The translations under genes were made by a program, and so were the position numbers. Positions 41,785 to 50,650 of a DNA stretch of 64,000 bases are shown here, one piece after another. The stretch is from Desulfobacterales bacterium (GTDB lineage Bacteria; Desulfobacterota; Desulfobacteria; Desulfobacterales; Desulfosalsimonadaceae): contig JAXHNP010000006.1 of the NCBI GenBank assembly GCA_034520365.1, forward strand, positions 1,109,001 through 1,173,000, given 5' to 3'. The number at the start of each line of letters is the position of its first letter. Within the stretch, counting starts at the first letter, position 1. The notes under the pieces are model-generated. The model saw only the letters and a program-made list of their open reading frames with translations, was not told the origin of the DNA and did no database searches.

Positions 41785-43377
41785 TTAAAAAACATATTCC
41801 AGACTGACATAGAACAGCCGGTCGTCCCGGTCGATATCTTTTGGCTCGCCATAAAGCCCTGAGAGAAGGGATTCCGTATAATCTCGGCTGATAAACTGAT
41901 AACCGGTCCGCATCTGTAGGGTTTTTTCAACCAAGGGCTGATTCCAGTATACCTCATAGACGCTGCCCCGCGTATTCAGTTTTTGATAGGGGTCGGTTGC
42001 CGCGATATTTAACCCCACCCAGTTCTCCGAACCGTTGAAATATTCAAGGCCGATTTTCGGGTTACGCAGTTTTTCAAATGGCAGATGATACCGAAGGCCC
42101 AGATATAGTGCCCATCCGTCCTCGGAACCTTCATTGTCGGCAGAGCCCAGATAGGGGCCGGCATTGCCGTAGATCTCCTGCTGGATGCCGTTGAGCACCT
42201 CATTTAATTCCGGCGGCATTTTATCGGAGTTGAGCGGCAGGCCGTTGACCCGAATTTTATCTCCGTTTGGCTTTGTTTTGCTGTAGGCCGCACTGGCAAA
42301 GACATCAAGCGGCCAGTCAAACAGCCGGTCATTGGAGACTTGAAGGGTGTATTTATCCACATGGCCGAGTTCATCGGGGAATTGGACATTTGGCAATGCG
42401 TTTATTGGGGTTCCTTTAAGCATCAAAAACCGGTTCAGATTGTCCCTGAAGGCGTCATCGCCGGTGGGCCGCAGGTTGTCCACCCGGAACCACTGAAGCA
42501 CGCACAATGAATTATCCAGAAACGGCAGGCGGTTATTCAACTGGACGGTGTAGAAGTCAATATCTTCAAGTCCGTCCGGATCTCTTAAAAACGGGCTGGC
42601 ATCAATATCATCCTCGCTTCTGGCGTAGACCAGGTTCAGGGATTTGGCAACGGACTGATTAAAATAAAAAGTGAGTGCCGCCCCGTCGGACTCGGCATTA
42701 AATGTCAGGTCCGGATAACTGGTCATGCCCGGCCGGTTGTACCGGTATTTGGTTAAATACCCGCCTGAGGTGGGCAGCCGGCCGAAAGTTAAATTAATCT
42801 TTCGATTAAGCCATGACGGGCGGTAGTCAACATAGGCCCGTTTAACCTTGAGCGCGGAGTCCGCGGGCTTGTTGGAATAGTGAAAATCAGCGGCCCTGAC
42901 ATCTTCCGGGGTGTTCCAGGTGCCCCAGAGTTTGTACATGGTGAGGGTGGCGTGAAATCGCACCTCCTCACTGGGATCGGCCGAGAATTTGAGATCAAAA
43001 TAGTTGACAAACGCGTTATCGTATCCTTCCTGGTCCGCGTCGTTATCTTCGCGGTTCAAATCAAAATAGGAGGAACGCAGATAGGCTTCGTTTCCCAGTC
43101 GGTATTTTTCGATCAGGCCGGCATCTTTAATGGTCTGTTTGTAGACATGGGTCATATGCTGTTTGAGCGTTTTGATCTGCTCCTGCTGATCAGTGACCTG
43201 ATTTTCAAGATCACCGGACTCCTTTTTCTGCCGTTTCAGCTTTTGATTCAGTTCATTGACCTGTTTTTCAAGCCGGTCTATTTCTTTTTGATCGTGATCC
43301 GCCGCTGCTGCCGGTGCAGCCATCAGGATCAGGCATAAAAAACAGGCGAAAAGGGCGAAGCGTTTGGCATATTGCAT
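41785..43377 (-). CDS. DUF3373-family outer-membrane beta-barrel protein with coiled coil
   Basis: 530 residues. Signal peptide (MQYAKRFALFACFLCLILMA, cleaved after AAAA around 26), a coiled coil from about 30 to 75 (heptads in DRLEKQVNELNQKLKRQKKE), and then an amphipathic-strand region to the C-terminal aromatic residue in YVSLEYVF, as expected for an outer-membrane barrel. The DUF3373 family, found in Desulfobacterota, is a porin-like group often near c-type cytochromes. It is last in an operon after two small secreted CX3CH proteins, which suggests a membrane electron conduit or porin module. Confidence 0.82.
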   Translation of the reverse strand: MQYAKRFALFACFLCLILMAAPAAAADHDQKEIDRLEKQVNELNQKLKRQKKESGDLENQVTDQQEQIKTLKQHMTHVYKQTIKDAGLIEKYRLGNEAYLRSSYFDLNREDNDADQEGYDNAFVNYFDLKFSADPSEEVRFHATLTMYKLWGTWNTPEDVRAADFHYSNKPADSALKVKRAYVDYRPSWLNRKINLTFGRLPTSGGYLTKYRYNRPGMTSYPDLTFNAESDGAALTFYFNQSVAKSLNLVYARSEDDIDASPFLRDPDGLEDIDFYTVQLNNRLPFLDNSLCVLQWFRVDNLRPTGDDAFRDNLNRFLMLKGTPINALPNVQFPDELGHVDKYTLQVSNDRLFDWPLDVFASAAYSKTKPNGDKIRVNGLPLNSDKMPPELNEVLNGIQQEIYGNAGPYLGSADNEGSEDGWALYLGLRYHLPFEKLRNPKIGLEYFNGSENWVGLNIAATDPYQKLNTRGSVYEVYWNQPLVEKTLQMRTGYQFISRDYTESLLSGLYGEPKDIDRDDRLFYVSLEYVF

Positions 43378-43417
43378 TGCTCACCTCCGAATTAAATGTG
43401 AATATTTAAATGGGTAC

Positions 43418-43759
43418 TTACCATACCCCGATGCCTTCGGATTCCGGTTCAGCATTATCTGCATGGGTTAAAAGATATTGAAGAATTTTTTCTTTCTGCT
43501 CCGGGCTCTGCCACGGGATCTCGGCAAAAATGGCGTGTCCGTTTTTTTCAATCAGCATTCGCCATAAGTTTTTGGGCTTATCCTTTGGTGAGATGCTTTG
43601 GGGGGCATGACATTTGCGAAAGCAGATGGCGTTGTCAAAATCCTGCCGGGTGAAGCCTTCTTGGCTGTTTTTTTCCTGGGCCATGGCGACCAGTACAGCG
43701 GCAAACAGAATGCATGTGCAAAGCAGTCCGATCCGCAGCAAAGTTTCAGGAATGCGCAT
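43418..43759 (-). CDS. Small secreted CX3CH protein 1
   Basis: 113 residues from ATG 43759 (a TTG 33 bases earlier is possible). An N-terminal signal (GLLCTCILFAAVLVAMA) precedes a short mature chain with one NAICFRKCHAPQSI motif, CX3CH instead of the canonical heme-c CXXCH, followed by WRMLIEKNGHAIFAEIPW and the conserved end GIGVW. It is a paralogue of the next gene upstream (43793-44212). If heme is attached, His in NGHAIF or Met could be the second ligand; this is inference. Operon partner of the DUF3373 barrel. Confidence 0.7.
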   Translation of the reverse strand: MRIPETLLRIGLLCTCILFAAVLVAMAQEKNSQEGFTRQDFDNAICFRKCHAPQSISPKDKPKNLWRMLIEKNGHAIFAEIPWQSPEQKEKILQYLLTHADNAEPESEGIGVW

Positions 43760-43792
43760 TTTCCCCTCCAGTGGTAAACGGCTTATAATCAA

Positions 43793-44212
43793 CTAATCCC
43801 AGATACCGATGCCTTCTTTAATGCCATTTGCATCCCGGGCATGGCGCAGTAGATAGATAAGAATCTGATCCTTTTGTTCCGGGCTTTCCCAGGGGATCTT
43901 CCGGAAAATGGCATGACCGTTTTTTTCAATCAGAATAATCCACTGTTTTCGGGTTTTCTGGGACGGTGAAAAATCCTTTTCCGTATGGCATCGTTTAAAA
44001 CAGATGGCGTTTTTAAATTCATTCTGGGGCAGGGGAGGGAGGGATTTTTCTTTTTCTTCGATTTCTTCCATCAGGGAGGGGGACAATTCGATTAATGCTT
44101 CCTCATCCAGGGGGGTCAGGGCGTTTATCGGTTTTGACGTAAAAACGGCCAAACAAACCATCATTAAAACAGCGCTGATAACAAAAGCTCTAAACTGATA
44201 GGGTTTTATCAT
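43793..44212 (-). CDS. Small secreted CX3CH protein 2
   Basis: 139 residues, paralogue of 43418-43759 (shared NAICFKRCH, LIEKNGHAIF, IPWESPEQK, GIGIW). Its N-terminal signal (AFVISAVLMMVCLAVFTS) is followed by an acidic linker and one CX3CH motif. It is the first gene of the three-gene minus-strand operon; its stop touches the start region of the next gene, so translation is probably coupled. Heme-c attachment through CX3CH is known for a few cytochromes and would need the matching maturation; not proven here. Confidence 0.7.
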   Translation of the reverse strand: MIKPYQFRAFVISAVLMMVCLAVFTSKPINALTPLDEEALIELSPSLMEEIEEKEKSLPPLPQNEFKNAICFKRCHTEKDFSPSQKTRKQWIILIEKNGHAIFRKIPWESPEQKDQILIYLLRHARDANGIKEGIGIWD

Positions 44213-44484
44213 TAATTACCTTGCCTGAAGAATTGCATCAATACGTTTAACATTAAATGGCCCTGCGCCGGGTGTCAGCTCATAGTTTCGCGCGGGTCAA
44301 CAATAAATGGCGCAAAAACTTTCTTTTAGAATCTGACACATGTATCAAAAAAATTTTGGGATTTCAAAGATAAAATAAAAAAAATCATGGGTTACGAAGT
44401 TCCCCGTTGGTAATTGGATGCGGCCGGTATTAATTTATACTGAACTGGGGTATGAATGAAAAATCCATGACAGGGGGTCATTCG

Positions 44485-44961
44485 ATGAAAGGATTCAGCG
44501 CACTTGGTATATTAACGATCAGCTTTTTGGGACTTGTTTTGATCCTATCCGGCTGCGGCAGGCCGGATACCGGTTTAACCAACGGCCGGTTTTTGCCCTG
44601 CCCGGATTCACCGAACTGTGTGTCTTCCATGGCAGAAGGCGCCAGGCACGCGATTGAGCCGATTGCCTATGAGGGAAGGCGCGAGGCGGCCAAAAAGGCG
44701 ATGCGCACTGTCATTCAATCCATGAAGCGATCCCGGCTGATTGCGGATTCGGAAAATTATATTCATGCGGAGTTCCGCTCGCTCATATTCCGGTTCGTGG
44801 ATGATGTGGAGCTTTTCTTCCCTGAAGATGCCAATGTGATTCATATGAAATCCGCCTCCCGGACCGGGTATTCGGATTTGGGAGTAAACCGCAAACGCCT
44901 GGAGGAAATCCGCCGGCGGTTTAAGTCTATAACCTCAAGGAGTGAATCATATGACACTTAA
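44485..44961 (+). CDS. DUF1499-family lipoprotein
   Basis: 158 residues from ATG 44485 (GGGGG about 10 bases upstream; longer starts add only a polar lead). The lipobox is LILSGC. The body matches DUF1499: LPCPDSPNCVSSMAEG, AHIEPI-like region, then DDVELFFPEDANVIHMKSAS, RTGYSDLGVNRKRLEEIRRR. The conserved Cys pair (CPDSPNC) may form a disulfide. Function is unknown; members are envelope proteins. It overlaps the tail of the convergent hydrolase gene by 15 bases. Confidence 0.82.
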   Translation: MKGFSALGILTISFLGLVLILSGCGRPDTGLTNGRFLPCPDSPNCVSSMAEGARHAIEPIAYEGRREAAKKAMRTVIQSMKRSRLIADSENYIHAEFRSLIFRFVDDVELFFPEDANVIHMKSASRTGYSDLGVNRKRLEEIRRRFKSITSRSESYDT

Positions 44962-45882
44962 AAACGCTTGATAGTGACGCGCGGTTTCTCTCGGCTTTTC
45001 AATCATGGGCAAATGGCCGCAATTTTCAATCAGGGCTTTTTTGATGCGCGGCGCTTTTGCCGCCAGAATATTTGCGCCTTTGGGGTGCAGAATCCGGTCT
45101 TTATTGCCCCATATGACGAGAACCGGCCCCGGATAGTCCAGAATATGGTTTTCCACCGCATAGGGGTTTTTCAGGATATTATCCATGGCCTGTTCGAGAA
45201 AACCCCTGTCTGCCTGCATCTGTTTGGCCATATAGACGCGGATCGGACGCGGAATAAAGGGCACCTCAGCAAAGGCCATCTCCATTAATTCGCTGTAGTC
45301 TCCCCTATTTTCAAGTAAAAATGGGTTTTCACCGTTCTCTATCATTTGGAAAAGTTCGGAAGGAGGCGCACTGCTCACATGCCCCGGGGCCATCAGGCAA
45401 AGGCTTTTTACCTGCTCGGGATGCCGCGCGGCGTATGCGGTGGCAATGCCCCCGCCCATGGAATTTCCGGCCAGATGGAATGATTCGATCTCCAGGGCCG
45501 TGATAAAGTCGTGAAGCCTTGAAGCCTGAGCGGGCATTGAGTAATCCCACTGCGGATTTCTCGTCGATTCGCCAAAGCCCGGCAGATCCGGAATAATAAT
45601 TTTATAATGATCGGTTAAGCGGCCAGCCAGGCGGGTGAAATTATCCTTGTTGCCGCCAAAGCCGTGGAGCAGCACCATCACCGGGCCATCGCCGCCCGTA
45701 AGGTAGGCGAATCGTATATTATTCGTGGTAAGCGACCGCTTTGCAATCCCCGCCCTGAATCGTTCAAAGGCAAGGGCGGATCGGCCCATCCAGTCCGGTG
45801 ACAGATAATAGAGGGCGGCAAGCCCCAACAGCAGCAGCAGGATCAACGTCCCGATAATGGGTTTCAGGCTTTTTTGACGCAA
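44947..45882 (-). CDS. Alpha/beta hydrolase
   Basis: 311 residues with one N-terminal membrane anchor (GTLILLLLLGLAALYYL). The hydrolase fold is standard: VMVLLHGFGGNKDNF oxyanion region, HLAGNSMGGGIATAYAARHP nucleophile elbow (Ser), a VIWGNKDRILHPKGA acid strand and the terminal ENCGHLPMIEKP His. It resembles lipase/esterase and MhpC-type hydrolases; substrate unknown, active site probably in the periplasm or cytoplasm near the membrane. Single gene on the minus strand, followed 46 bases upstream by the nitroreductase-ferredoxin gene. Confidence 0.85.
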   Translation of the reverse strand: MRQKSLKPIIGTLILLLLLGLAALYYLSPDWMGRSALAFERFRAGIAKRSLTTNNIRFAYLTGGDGPVMVLLHGFGGNKDNFTRLAGRLTDHYKIIIPDLPGFGESTRNPQWDYSMPAQASRLHDFITALEIESFHLAGNSMGGGIATAYAARHPEQVKSLCLMAPGHVSSAPPSELFQMIENGENPFLLENRGDYSELMEMAFAEVPFIPRPIRVYMAKQMQADRGFLEQAMDNILKNPYAVENHILDYPGPVLVIWGNKDRILHPKGANILAAKAPRIKKALIENCGHLPMIEKPRETARHYQAFLSVI

Positions 45883-45927
45883 GGCGGTTCCTTCTGATTA
45901 TTCGTTGAAAGTTTAAGACCCTAAACT

Positions 45928-46803
45928 CTATTCTTTTGATATCCACTGAACAGCGGGTTTTTTTCTGGACACCGTGTGGCTGTAGTCGTATTTGGGGTGC
46001 CCAAGCACAAGGCTGGCATGGATTTTCCGGCCTTCGGGCAGTTCGATAGTTTGGGTTAGCTGCTTGCTGAACCGGCTGGCCAGGGTGACAAAACCGATCA
46101 TGCAGGTGCCGAGGCCCAGTGCGTGGGCGTAATTCATGATGTTTGTCGCCGCGATATTGCAGTTGGCGGCGCCGAAAAACGAGCGGGCCGGGGCGTGGAT
46201 TAAAATCAGGACGGGCGCATTGTGAAGGATCAGATCCCGTCCGGCATCCATCTGGGCGATGTAATCATCCATGGGGTCAATGTATTTTTCAAACAGCCGC
46301 GCCATTGCCGGGTAAAGCTTTAAGCCGCCAAACACCATTCTGCCGGGCGAGGTTTGGGCCCAGTCATAAATTTTTCGGCCAATGGCAAACACCTCTTCTG
46401 ACACCTTGTTTAATCGAGCCGGATCTGTAAGCACAGTATATTCCACATGCTGGCTGTTGGTGGCGGTGGGCGAATACCCGGCCAGATCGATGATATTTTG
46501 TACAGTCTTGCGCCGTACCGGTTTTTTTAGATACTGCCGCACACTCCGGCGGGTAATAACCGTTTCCCGGCAGGCATTGGGATCAATCCGGTTTTTATCA
46601 ATCGGCCGGACCTGGCTGGGGTCCAGCTTATCATGGACGATCGCTTCCGTGGGGCAGACCGCTACGCAATGGCTGCACAGGTTACACCGTTCCGGGAGAG
46701 CCGCCACCGGCTCCTCGTTTTCTATCTGCCAGACCCCGGATATGCAGTCGCTTACACACCGCATGCAAAGGTTGCATCTGTCCGCCATGCGATAAATCGC
46801 CAT
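45928..46803 (-). CDS. Nitroreductase with N-terminal 2[4Fe-4S] ferredoxin domain
   Basis: 291 residues. The N-terminal 65 residues hold CNLCMRCVSDC and CNLCSHCVAVCPTEAI, a two-cluster ferredoxin. The rest is an FMN-dependent nitroreductase (TRRSVRQYLKKPV, AGYSPTATNSQHVEYTV, ALGLGTCMIGFV). This fusion is common in strict anaerobes; electrons from ferredoxin-like donors would reduce FMN and a nitro, quinone or enone substrate. Substrate unknown. Start ATG 46803 is clear. Confidence 0.9.
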   Translation of the reverse strand: MAIYRMADRCNLCMRCVSDCISGVWQIENEEPVAALPERCNLCSHCVAVCPTEAIVHDKLDPSQVRPIDKNRIDPNACRETVITRRSVRQYLKKPVRRKTVQNIIDLAGYSPTATNSQHVEYTVLTDPARLNKVSEEVFAIGRKIYDWAQTSPGRMVFGGLKLYPAMARLFEKYIDPMDDYIAQMDAGRDLILHNAPVLILIHAPARSFFGAANCNIAATNIMNYAHALGLGTCMIGFVTLASRFSKQLTQTIELPEGRKIHASLVLGHPKYDYSHTVSRKKPAVQWISKE

Positions 46804-46859
46804 CGTTCCCGCCTTGTCTTTTGAGTTCTTTGTGGTTGGTGCAGGATATGCGACCGTAA

Positions 46860-46970
46860 CCTAAATTGAGCGTTTCAAATTTTTGAAAATTTAATTTTTA
46901 AATTAATTTTAGGATATTGAATAATTTTTCAGTTCAAAAATTTGAAACCCTCCGGGATTTTCAATTTAGG
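46860..46970. repeat. AT-rich 111-bp palindrome
   Basis: Left arm CCTAAATTGAGCGTTTCAAA TTTTTGAA and right arm TTCAAAAATTTGAAAC...TCAATTTAGG are complementary apart from a ten-base insert on the right. The left arm belongs to the CCTAAATTGAGCG repeat seen at 10325 and 15494. Confidence 0.65.
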
Positions 46971-47101
46971 CGTAATTATGTTTTCCGGTGTCGTTCTGTA
47001 TCGGGGCCACAGATCCGCTAAAATATTTAATTTACTATAGCTTCCCTGATAAATAAACCCCAAATTCCGATTGAACAATACTTCTGAATGAAGGACGAAG
47101 A

Positions 47102-47437
47102 TCATGGCTTAATAAAATCGAGTATATCGCCATCCCTGTGGCGCTCACTGGGAGTGTTGGCCAGCGCATTGGCTGTGGCCATGCCCACCGCGGTTTCAAT
47201 CTTTTTCGAAGAGATGATAAAATCGAGCACTTCTGATGCCGGCCGGCCTTCCAGAGGCAAGACACCGGTAAACAGACTGCAGCGCTCGGGCATGTCCCGG
47301 TGAAACGTAAACCCCAACCCGGTCTGGCCGTTATCCAGCATGACCGCGGTGTATCCCAGACCGATCCGCACATCGGCGATGGTTCTGTCGTTTGCGGCGG
47401 ATTGAAGCGGGCCTTTGATTTGACTGCGAATATCCAT
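47102..47437 (-). CDS. DUF4213-only protein (truncated DUF364 family)
   Basis: 111 residues: DIRSQIKGPLQSAANDRTIA, GYTAVMLDNGQTGLGFTFH, ASEVLDFIISSKKIETAVGM, ending DILDFIKP. This is the N-terminal DUF4213 domain that normally precedes a Rossmann-like DUF364 domain of about 140 residues; here a TGA follows directly after the inter-domain strand and no frame downstream restores it. Either a degenerate gene or a stand-alone domain. DUF364 proteins are annotated as heavy-metal chelation related. It follows the ModF-like ABC gene on the same strand. Confidence 0.65.
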   Translation of the reverse strand: MDIRSQIKGPLQSAANDRTIADVRIGLGYTAVMLDNGQTGLGFTFHRDMPERCSLFTGVLPLEGRPASEVLDFIISSKKIETAVGMATANALANTPSERHRDGDILDFIKP

Positions 47438-47473
47438 GGATACAGACGTCTTCCTTATTTATAATATAATCTG

Positions 47474-49267
47474 TTATTTCAACTTATTCTGATACTGCCA
47501 GTTTGCCGGTGAGGATTCGGCAAGCATCTGTTCACGTCTGCCTTTGGCGGTGATTTGCCCGTTTTCGAGTTTAAGCACATGCGTGATTGAATCCGGCAGC
47601 TCCGCCAGCCGATGGGTGACGTATAAAAGCTGGGCGGCTCCCTGACGGCACAGGCCATCCAAGAGATTAATGATACGGCCGCGATAGCAATTATCAAGGC
47701 CCAGGCAGGGCTCGTCAAGTATCAAGAGCTGCGGGCGCTTCACCAGCGCCCGGCAGATTAGCACCAGGCGCTGCTCCCCTTCAGAAACCGAGTGAAAAAG
47801 ATGGCCCGGGAGATGATCCAGGCCCATGGCATGCATCCATTCGGCTGCGGCATCAAGCTGCTCTTGATCCGGTTTCTGGTAGAGGCCTATGGAATCAAAA
47901 AAGCCTGAGCAGACCGCCTGCAAACAAGAAAATCCACGGCTGTAGGCGCGCTGGAGTTCCGGCGCCACCCAGCCCATATGCCGTTTGATTTCCCAGATAC
48001 TTTCCCCGCACCCCCGGGTTTTGCCGAATAATTTGATGTCATTGGCATAGGCCTGCGGGTTATCAGCCAATACCAGGCTGAGCAGCGTGCTTTTTCCCGC
48101 ACCGTTGGGGCCCAATATGGCCCAGTGCTCACCGGTACGCATCTGCCAGGTGATATCCTTGAGCACTGTTGTGCCCTGATACCGGATAGAGACTTTTTTC
48201 ATCACCACAAGCGGCGCCTCGTCTGCTTTCAAAGGTCTAAAAGGAGCGGGCAGGCGTCTGATCGGGTTATTGTTTCCGCACTGATTCCCGGCAAAAACCG
48301 CTTGCATACAGGACTTGCTGAGTACGCTGTCTTTTTTGCCTTTGGCCAGTATCTGCTTGTCAGAGATGCATAGCGCATGCGTAATGCCGGCCGGAAGATC
48401 CGCCGCTGCCGATGTGACCAGCATTATTTTCGTATCAAACGATGCCAGAAGCTTTTCCAGAACATGATCCATCGCCTTTCTGGAGGCGCTGTCCAGGCCG
48501 GCCAATGGATTTTCGAGGATGAGCAGTTTGGGGGACTGCATCAGGGCCCGGATAATTTTTATTTTCCGGAATTCCCCGTTGGACAGATGGATCATCCGCC
48601 GGTTGAGCAGGTACCGGGCGGACATCTGCTCAAGCAGCATATCCCGCCTTTCAAGTGAGGCGGGGGCATCGGTTTGATGGCCAATGATTTCATAGGGTGA
48701 GTGTTTTTGAATATTCGCCGGGTTCAGGTAGTCGCTGACCCTGGCCGAGGCTTCTGTTTCCGCACTGTGCCACCGGGCCTGATGGAAACTCTCCGTTTCA
48801 TGAGTTTCAATCGCCGCGCGTAGGATTTCCCCGCGCTCCAGATACCCGCGCGCGCGGGATTTGCCGGAAGCCTGACCATCAAAGTAGTATTGGATAACTC
48901 CGTCTGCCAGGGGGACTTTTCGCTGAATGGCCTTTACCAGAAGCGATTTGCCGGCGCCTGTGGGGCCGATAACAGCCCAGTGCTGATCCGCAAGGATCTC
49001 CCAGCTTAAGTTTTTAAAAAATGGTTTTTCCCCGGTTCGGACGGTGATGTTTTTTAAAACGATAAAGGGCCTGCCGGGGGATAGCGAAACGTTTTCGGAA
49101 TTTTGGCCCCGGCTGTAGATATGCTGGCGGCGGCAGACCCGGCATCGGCTGTCGCTGCACATCTGGCAGCAAAAGCAGTCCGGGCAGCTATGCTTTTTGG
49201 GCGCATCCGGGCTTTGCTCTGGTATGTAGACTTTTCCGGGAAGGCCCGGGATTTCTTTAAACGGCAA
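47474..49267 (-). CDS. Tandem ABC ATPase (ModF-like) with N-terminal Cys-rich domain
   Basis: 597 residues, two complete ABC ATPase domains: Walker A GPTGAGKSLL and GPNGAGKSTLL, signatures LSNGEFRKIK and VSEGEQRLVL, Walker B LLILENPLAGLD and LLILDEPCLGLD. This tandem layout without membrane part is that of ModF (PhrA). The first about 50 residues are unusual: SCPDCFCCQMCSDSRCRVCR has seven Cys in twenty residues and should bind metal or an FeS cluster. It lies beside fdhD, supporting a molybdenum/formate-related role, but this is inference. Confidence 0.8.
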   Translation of the reverse strand: MPFKEIPGLPGKVYIPEQSPDAPKKHSCPDCFCCQMCSDSRCRVCRRQHIYSRGQNSENVSLSPGRPFIVLKNITVRTGEKPFFKNLSWEILADQHWAVIGPTGAGKSLLVKAIQRKVPLADGVIQYYFDGQASGKSRARGYLERGEILRAAIETHETESFHQARWHSAETEASARVSDYLNPANIQKHSPYEIIGHQTDAPASLERRDMLLEQMSARYLLNRRMIHLSNGEFRKIKIIRALMQSPKLLILENPLAGLDSASRKAMDHVLEKLLASFDTKIMLVTSAAADLPAGITHALCISDKQILAKGKKDSVLSKSCMQAVFAGNQCGNNNPIRRLPAPFRPLKADEAPLVVMKKVSIRYQGTTVLKDITWQMRTGEHWAILGPNGAGKSTLLSLVLADNPQAYANDIKLFGKTRGCGESIWEIKRHMGWVAPELQRAYSRGFSCLQAVCSGFFDSIGLYQKPDQEQLDAAAEWMHAMGLDHLPGHLFHSVSEGEQRLVLICRALVKRPQLLILDEPCLGLDNCYRGRIINLLDGLCRQGAAQLLYVTHRLAELPDSITHVLKLENGQITAKGRREQMLAESSPANWQYQNKLK

Positions 49268-49281
49268 TCGAAGAGCTCCTG

Positions 49282-50112
49282 TCAGTCTGCAAAAACCCGG
49301 TCCTGACCGCAGAAAATCATGAGTTTTTGATTTTTGGTGCAGGCTAAGGTCATGCCGACGGATCGGGCCAGATCAATGGCCAGGGCGGTAGGCCGGGAGA
49401 TGCCGATCAAGACTTCCAGCCTCGCACGGGCGGCCTTCTGGACCAGCTCATAGCTGAGTCTCGAGGACATGGCCCCGAAAACGGCCTCATGGAGCCTGTC
49501 ATCGATTACCGTCCGGCCGATGGCTTTGTCCAGAGCGTTGTGCCGCCCCACATCCTCGGCAAAGGAAAGGGGGGCGAGGGCCTTATCAAATATCATGGCC
49601 GCATGGGCGCCGCGGGTTTTTTTGTAAAGCGTCTGATACTCGGGCAGCATATTGATGGCGTGAAACATCGCCGCAGTTGAAAAGCGGCAGTTATTCGGGG
49701 CAGGGGTGAGGATCTGGCGGATGTCTGCGGCCATCTCCTTTCCGCAGATGCCGCAGCTGGTCTGGCTGATAAAGCCTTTGCGGTCCAGGATATCCGCGAT
49801 TTTTTCCCGTCTCTCCGGGGTCAGCAAAACCGTGGCCACATTTACGCCGTCTTCGGTACAGAAGCTAAGCTCCCGTATATCCCGGGCATGATCGATAATG
49901 CCTTCAGAAAGGCAGAAACCCGCCACATGGGCCTTTTCATCTCCCGGGCTGCGCATGACGAGGGAGTAGGAGGACCCGTCGATACGAATGGAAAGCGGTT
50001 CTTCAATGATTATGGCTTCACTGACCGTCTGCCGGATATTGTCTTCATATACCGTAATCGGCTCTTCCCGATAATTTTGGCTGTCACTATTCACAGTATT
50101 CACAGGAATCAT
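49282..50112 (-). CDS. fdhD: Formate dehydrogenase accessory sulfurtransferase
   Basis: 276 residues from ATG 50112 (an in-frame GTG precedes it). The FdhD hallmark SQTSCGICGKEM supplies the sulfur-relay CxxC; GFCLSEGIIDHARDI, FAEDVGRHNALDKAIGR and MSSRLSYELVQKAARARLEV are conserved. FdhD moves sulfur from IscS to the molybdenum/tungsten cofactor of formate dehydrogenases. Its 5' end overlaps the HsdR_N gene by about 26 bases, and the ModF-like gene follows 14 bases later, forming a minus-strand operon with metX and metW. Confidence 0.92.
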   Translation of the reverse strand: MIPVNTVNSDSQNYREEPITVYEDNIRQTVSEAIIIEEPLSIRIDGSSYSLVMRSPGDEKAHVAGFCLSEGIIDHARDIRELSFCTEDGVNVATVLLTPERREKIADILDRKGFISQTSCGICGKEMAADIRQILTPAPNNCRFSTAAMFHAINMLPEYQTLYKKTRGAHAAMIFDKALAPLSFAEDVGRHNALDKAIGRTVIDDRLHEAVFGAMSSRLSYELVQKAARARLEVLIGISRPTALAIDLARSVGMTLACTKNQKLMIFCGQDRVFAD

Positions 50113-50641
50113 CACATTCTTTTTCAGTCAGAATATCCATGACATACAGAATCCGCCGGGCTTTTTCCCGCCGCTTTTCCGTGACCGGCTTCAGATCTGC
50201 GGTTTTTAATGCCGCAATGGCGGCGTCTCTGGATGGGATGGCGGCAAATCCCTCGCCAATCATTTTGCCGGTATCCGTATCCAGCACATGCGCATCAATT
50301 CCGTTTGTCACAATGGTGACCGGCACCGTGTAGGGCTCGATCAGGCAGGCAGCGGCAATGGCCGGCTTTTGGCGGGACACCAGCGAGCCCGGCCCGTATA
50401 TCACGATGGCATACACCGTATCGTTTATGCGGATACGGAAATCAATCCGCGCATGGCCGGTGTTGCCGTCTACAGTGACCGGCAGTTCCAGGCGCGGGGT
50501 GAGTTCGTTTTTCTGATACCCCTTTTCTTCAACCAGATAGCGGACAATTTTTTGCCTGGCCTGCTCATCATGGGTCAGCGCGATGGTTTCGCCGGTTAAA
50601 TAGTCCGTGGTTTCACCGAGTATGACGTAGCCTTTGCCCAT
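50087..50641 (-). CDS. HsdR N-terminal-domain protein
   Basis: 184 residues matching the type I restriction HsdR N-terminal nuclease-like domain found as a stand-alone protein in many Desulfobacterota: HDEQARQKIVRYLVEEKGYQ, LELPVTVDGNTGHARIDFRI, YAIVIYGPGSLVSRQKP. The D...(E/V)xK core of a PD-(D/E)XK nuclease is degenerate here (IVIYGPG in place of E-x-K), so it may be inactive. C-terminal CDDSCEYCE adds three Cys not in HsdR and could bind metal. No HsdM/S genes are near; restriction is unlikely. Confidence 0.75.
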   Translation of the reverse strand: MGKGYVILGETTDYLTGETIALTHDEQARQKIVRYLVEEKGYQKNELTPRLELPVTVDGNTGHARIDFRIRINDTVYAIVIYGPGSLVSRQKPAIAAACLIEPYTVPVTIVTNGIDAHVLDTDTGKMIGEGFAAIPSRDAAIAALKTADLKPVTEKRREKARRILYVMDILTEKECDDSCEYCE

Positions 50642-50650
50642 ATTTCTTTC

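Noticed and set aside
47102-47104. TGA as selenocysteine in the DUF4213 protein
   Set aside because: The frame after the TGA has no resemblance to the DUF364 domain, and no suitable stem-loop is evident.
50087-50641. Type I restriction system
   Set aside because: Only an HsdR N-terminal-like domain is present; no HsdM, HsdS or helicase part nearby.
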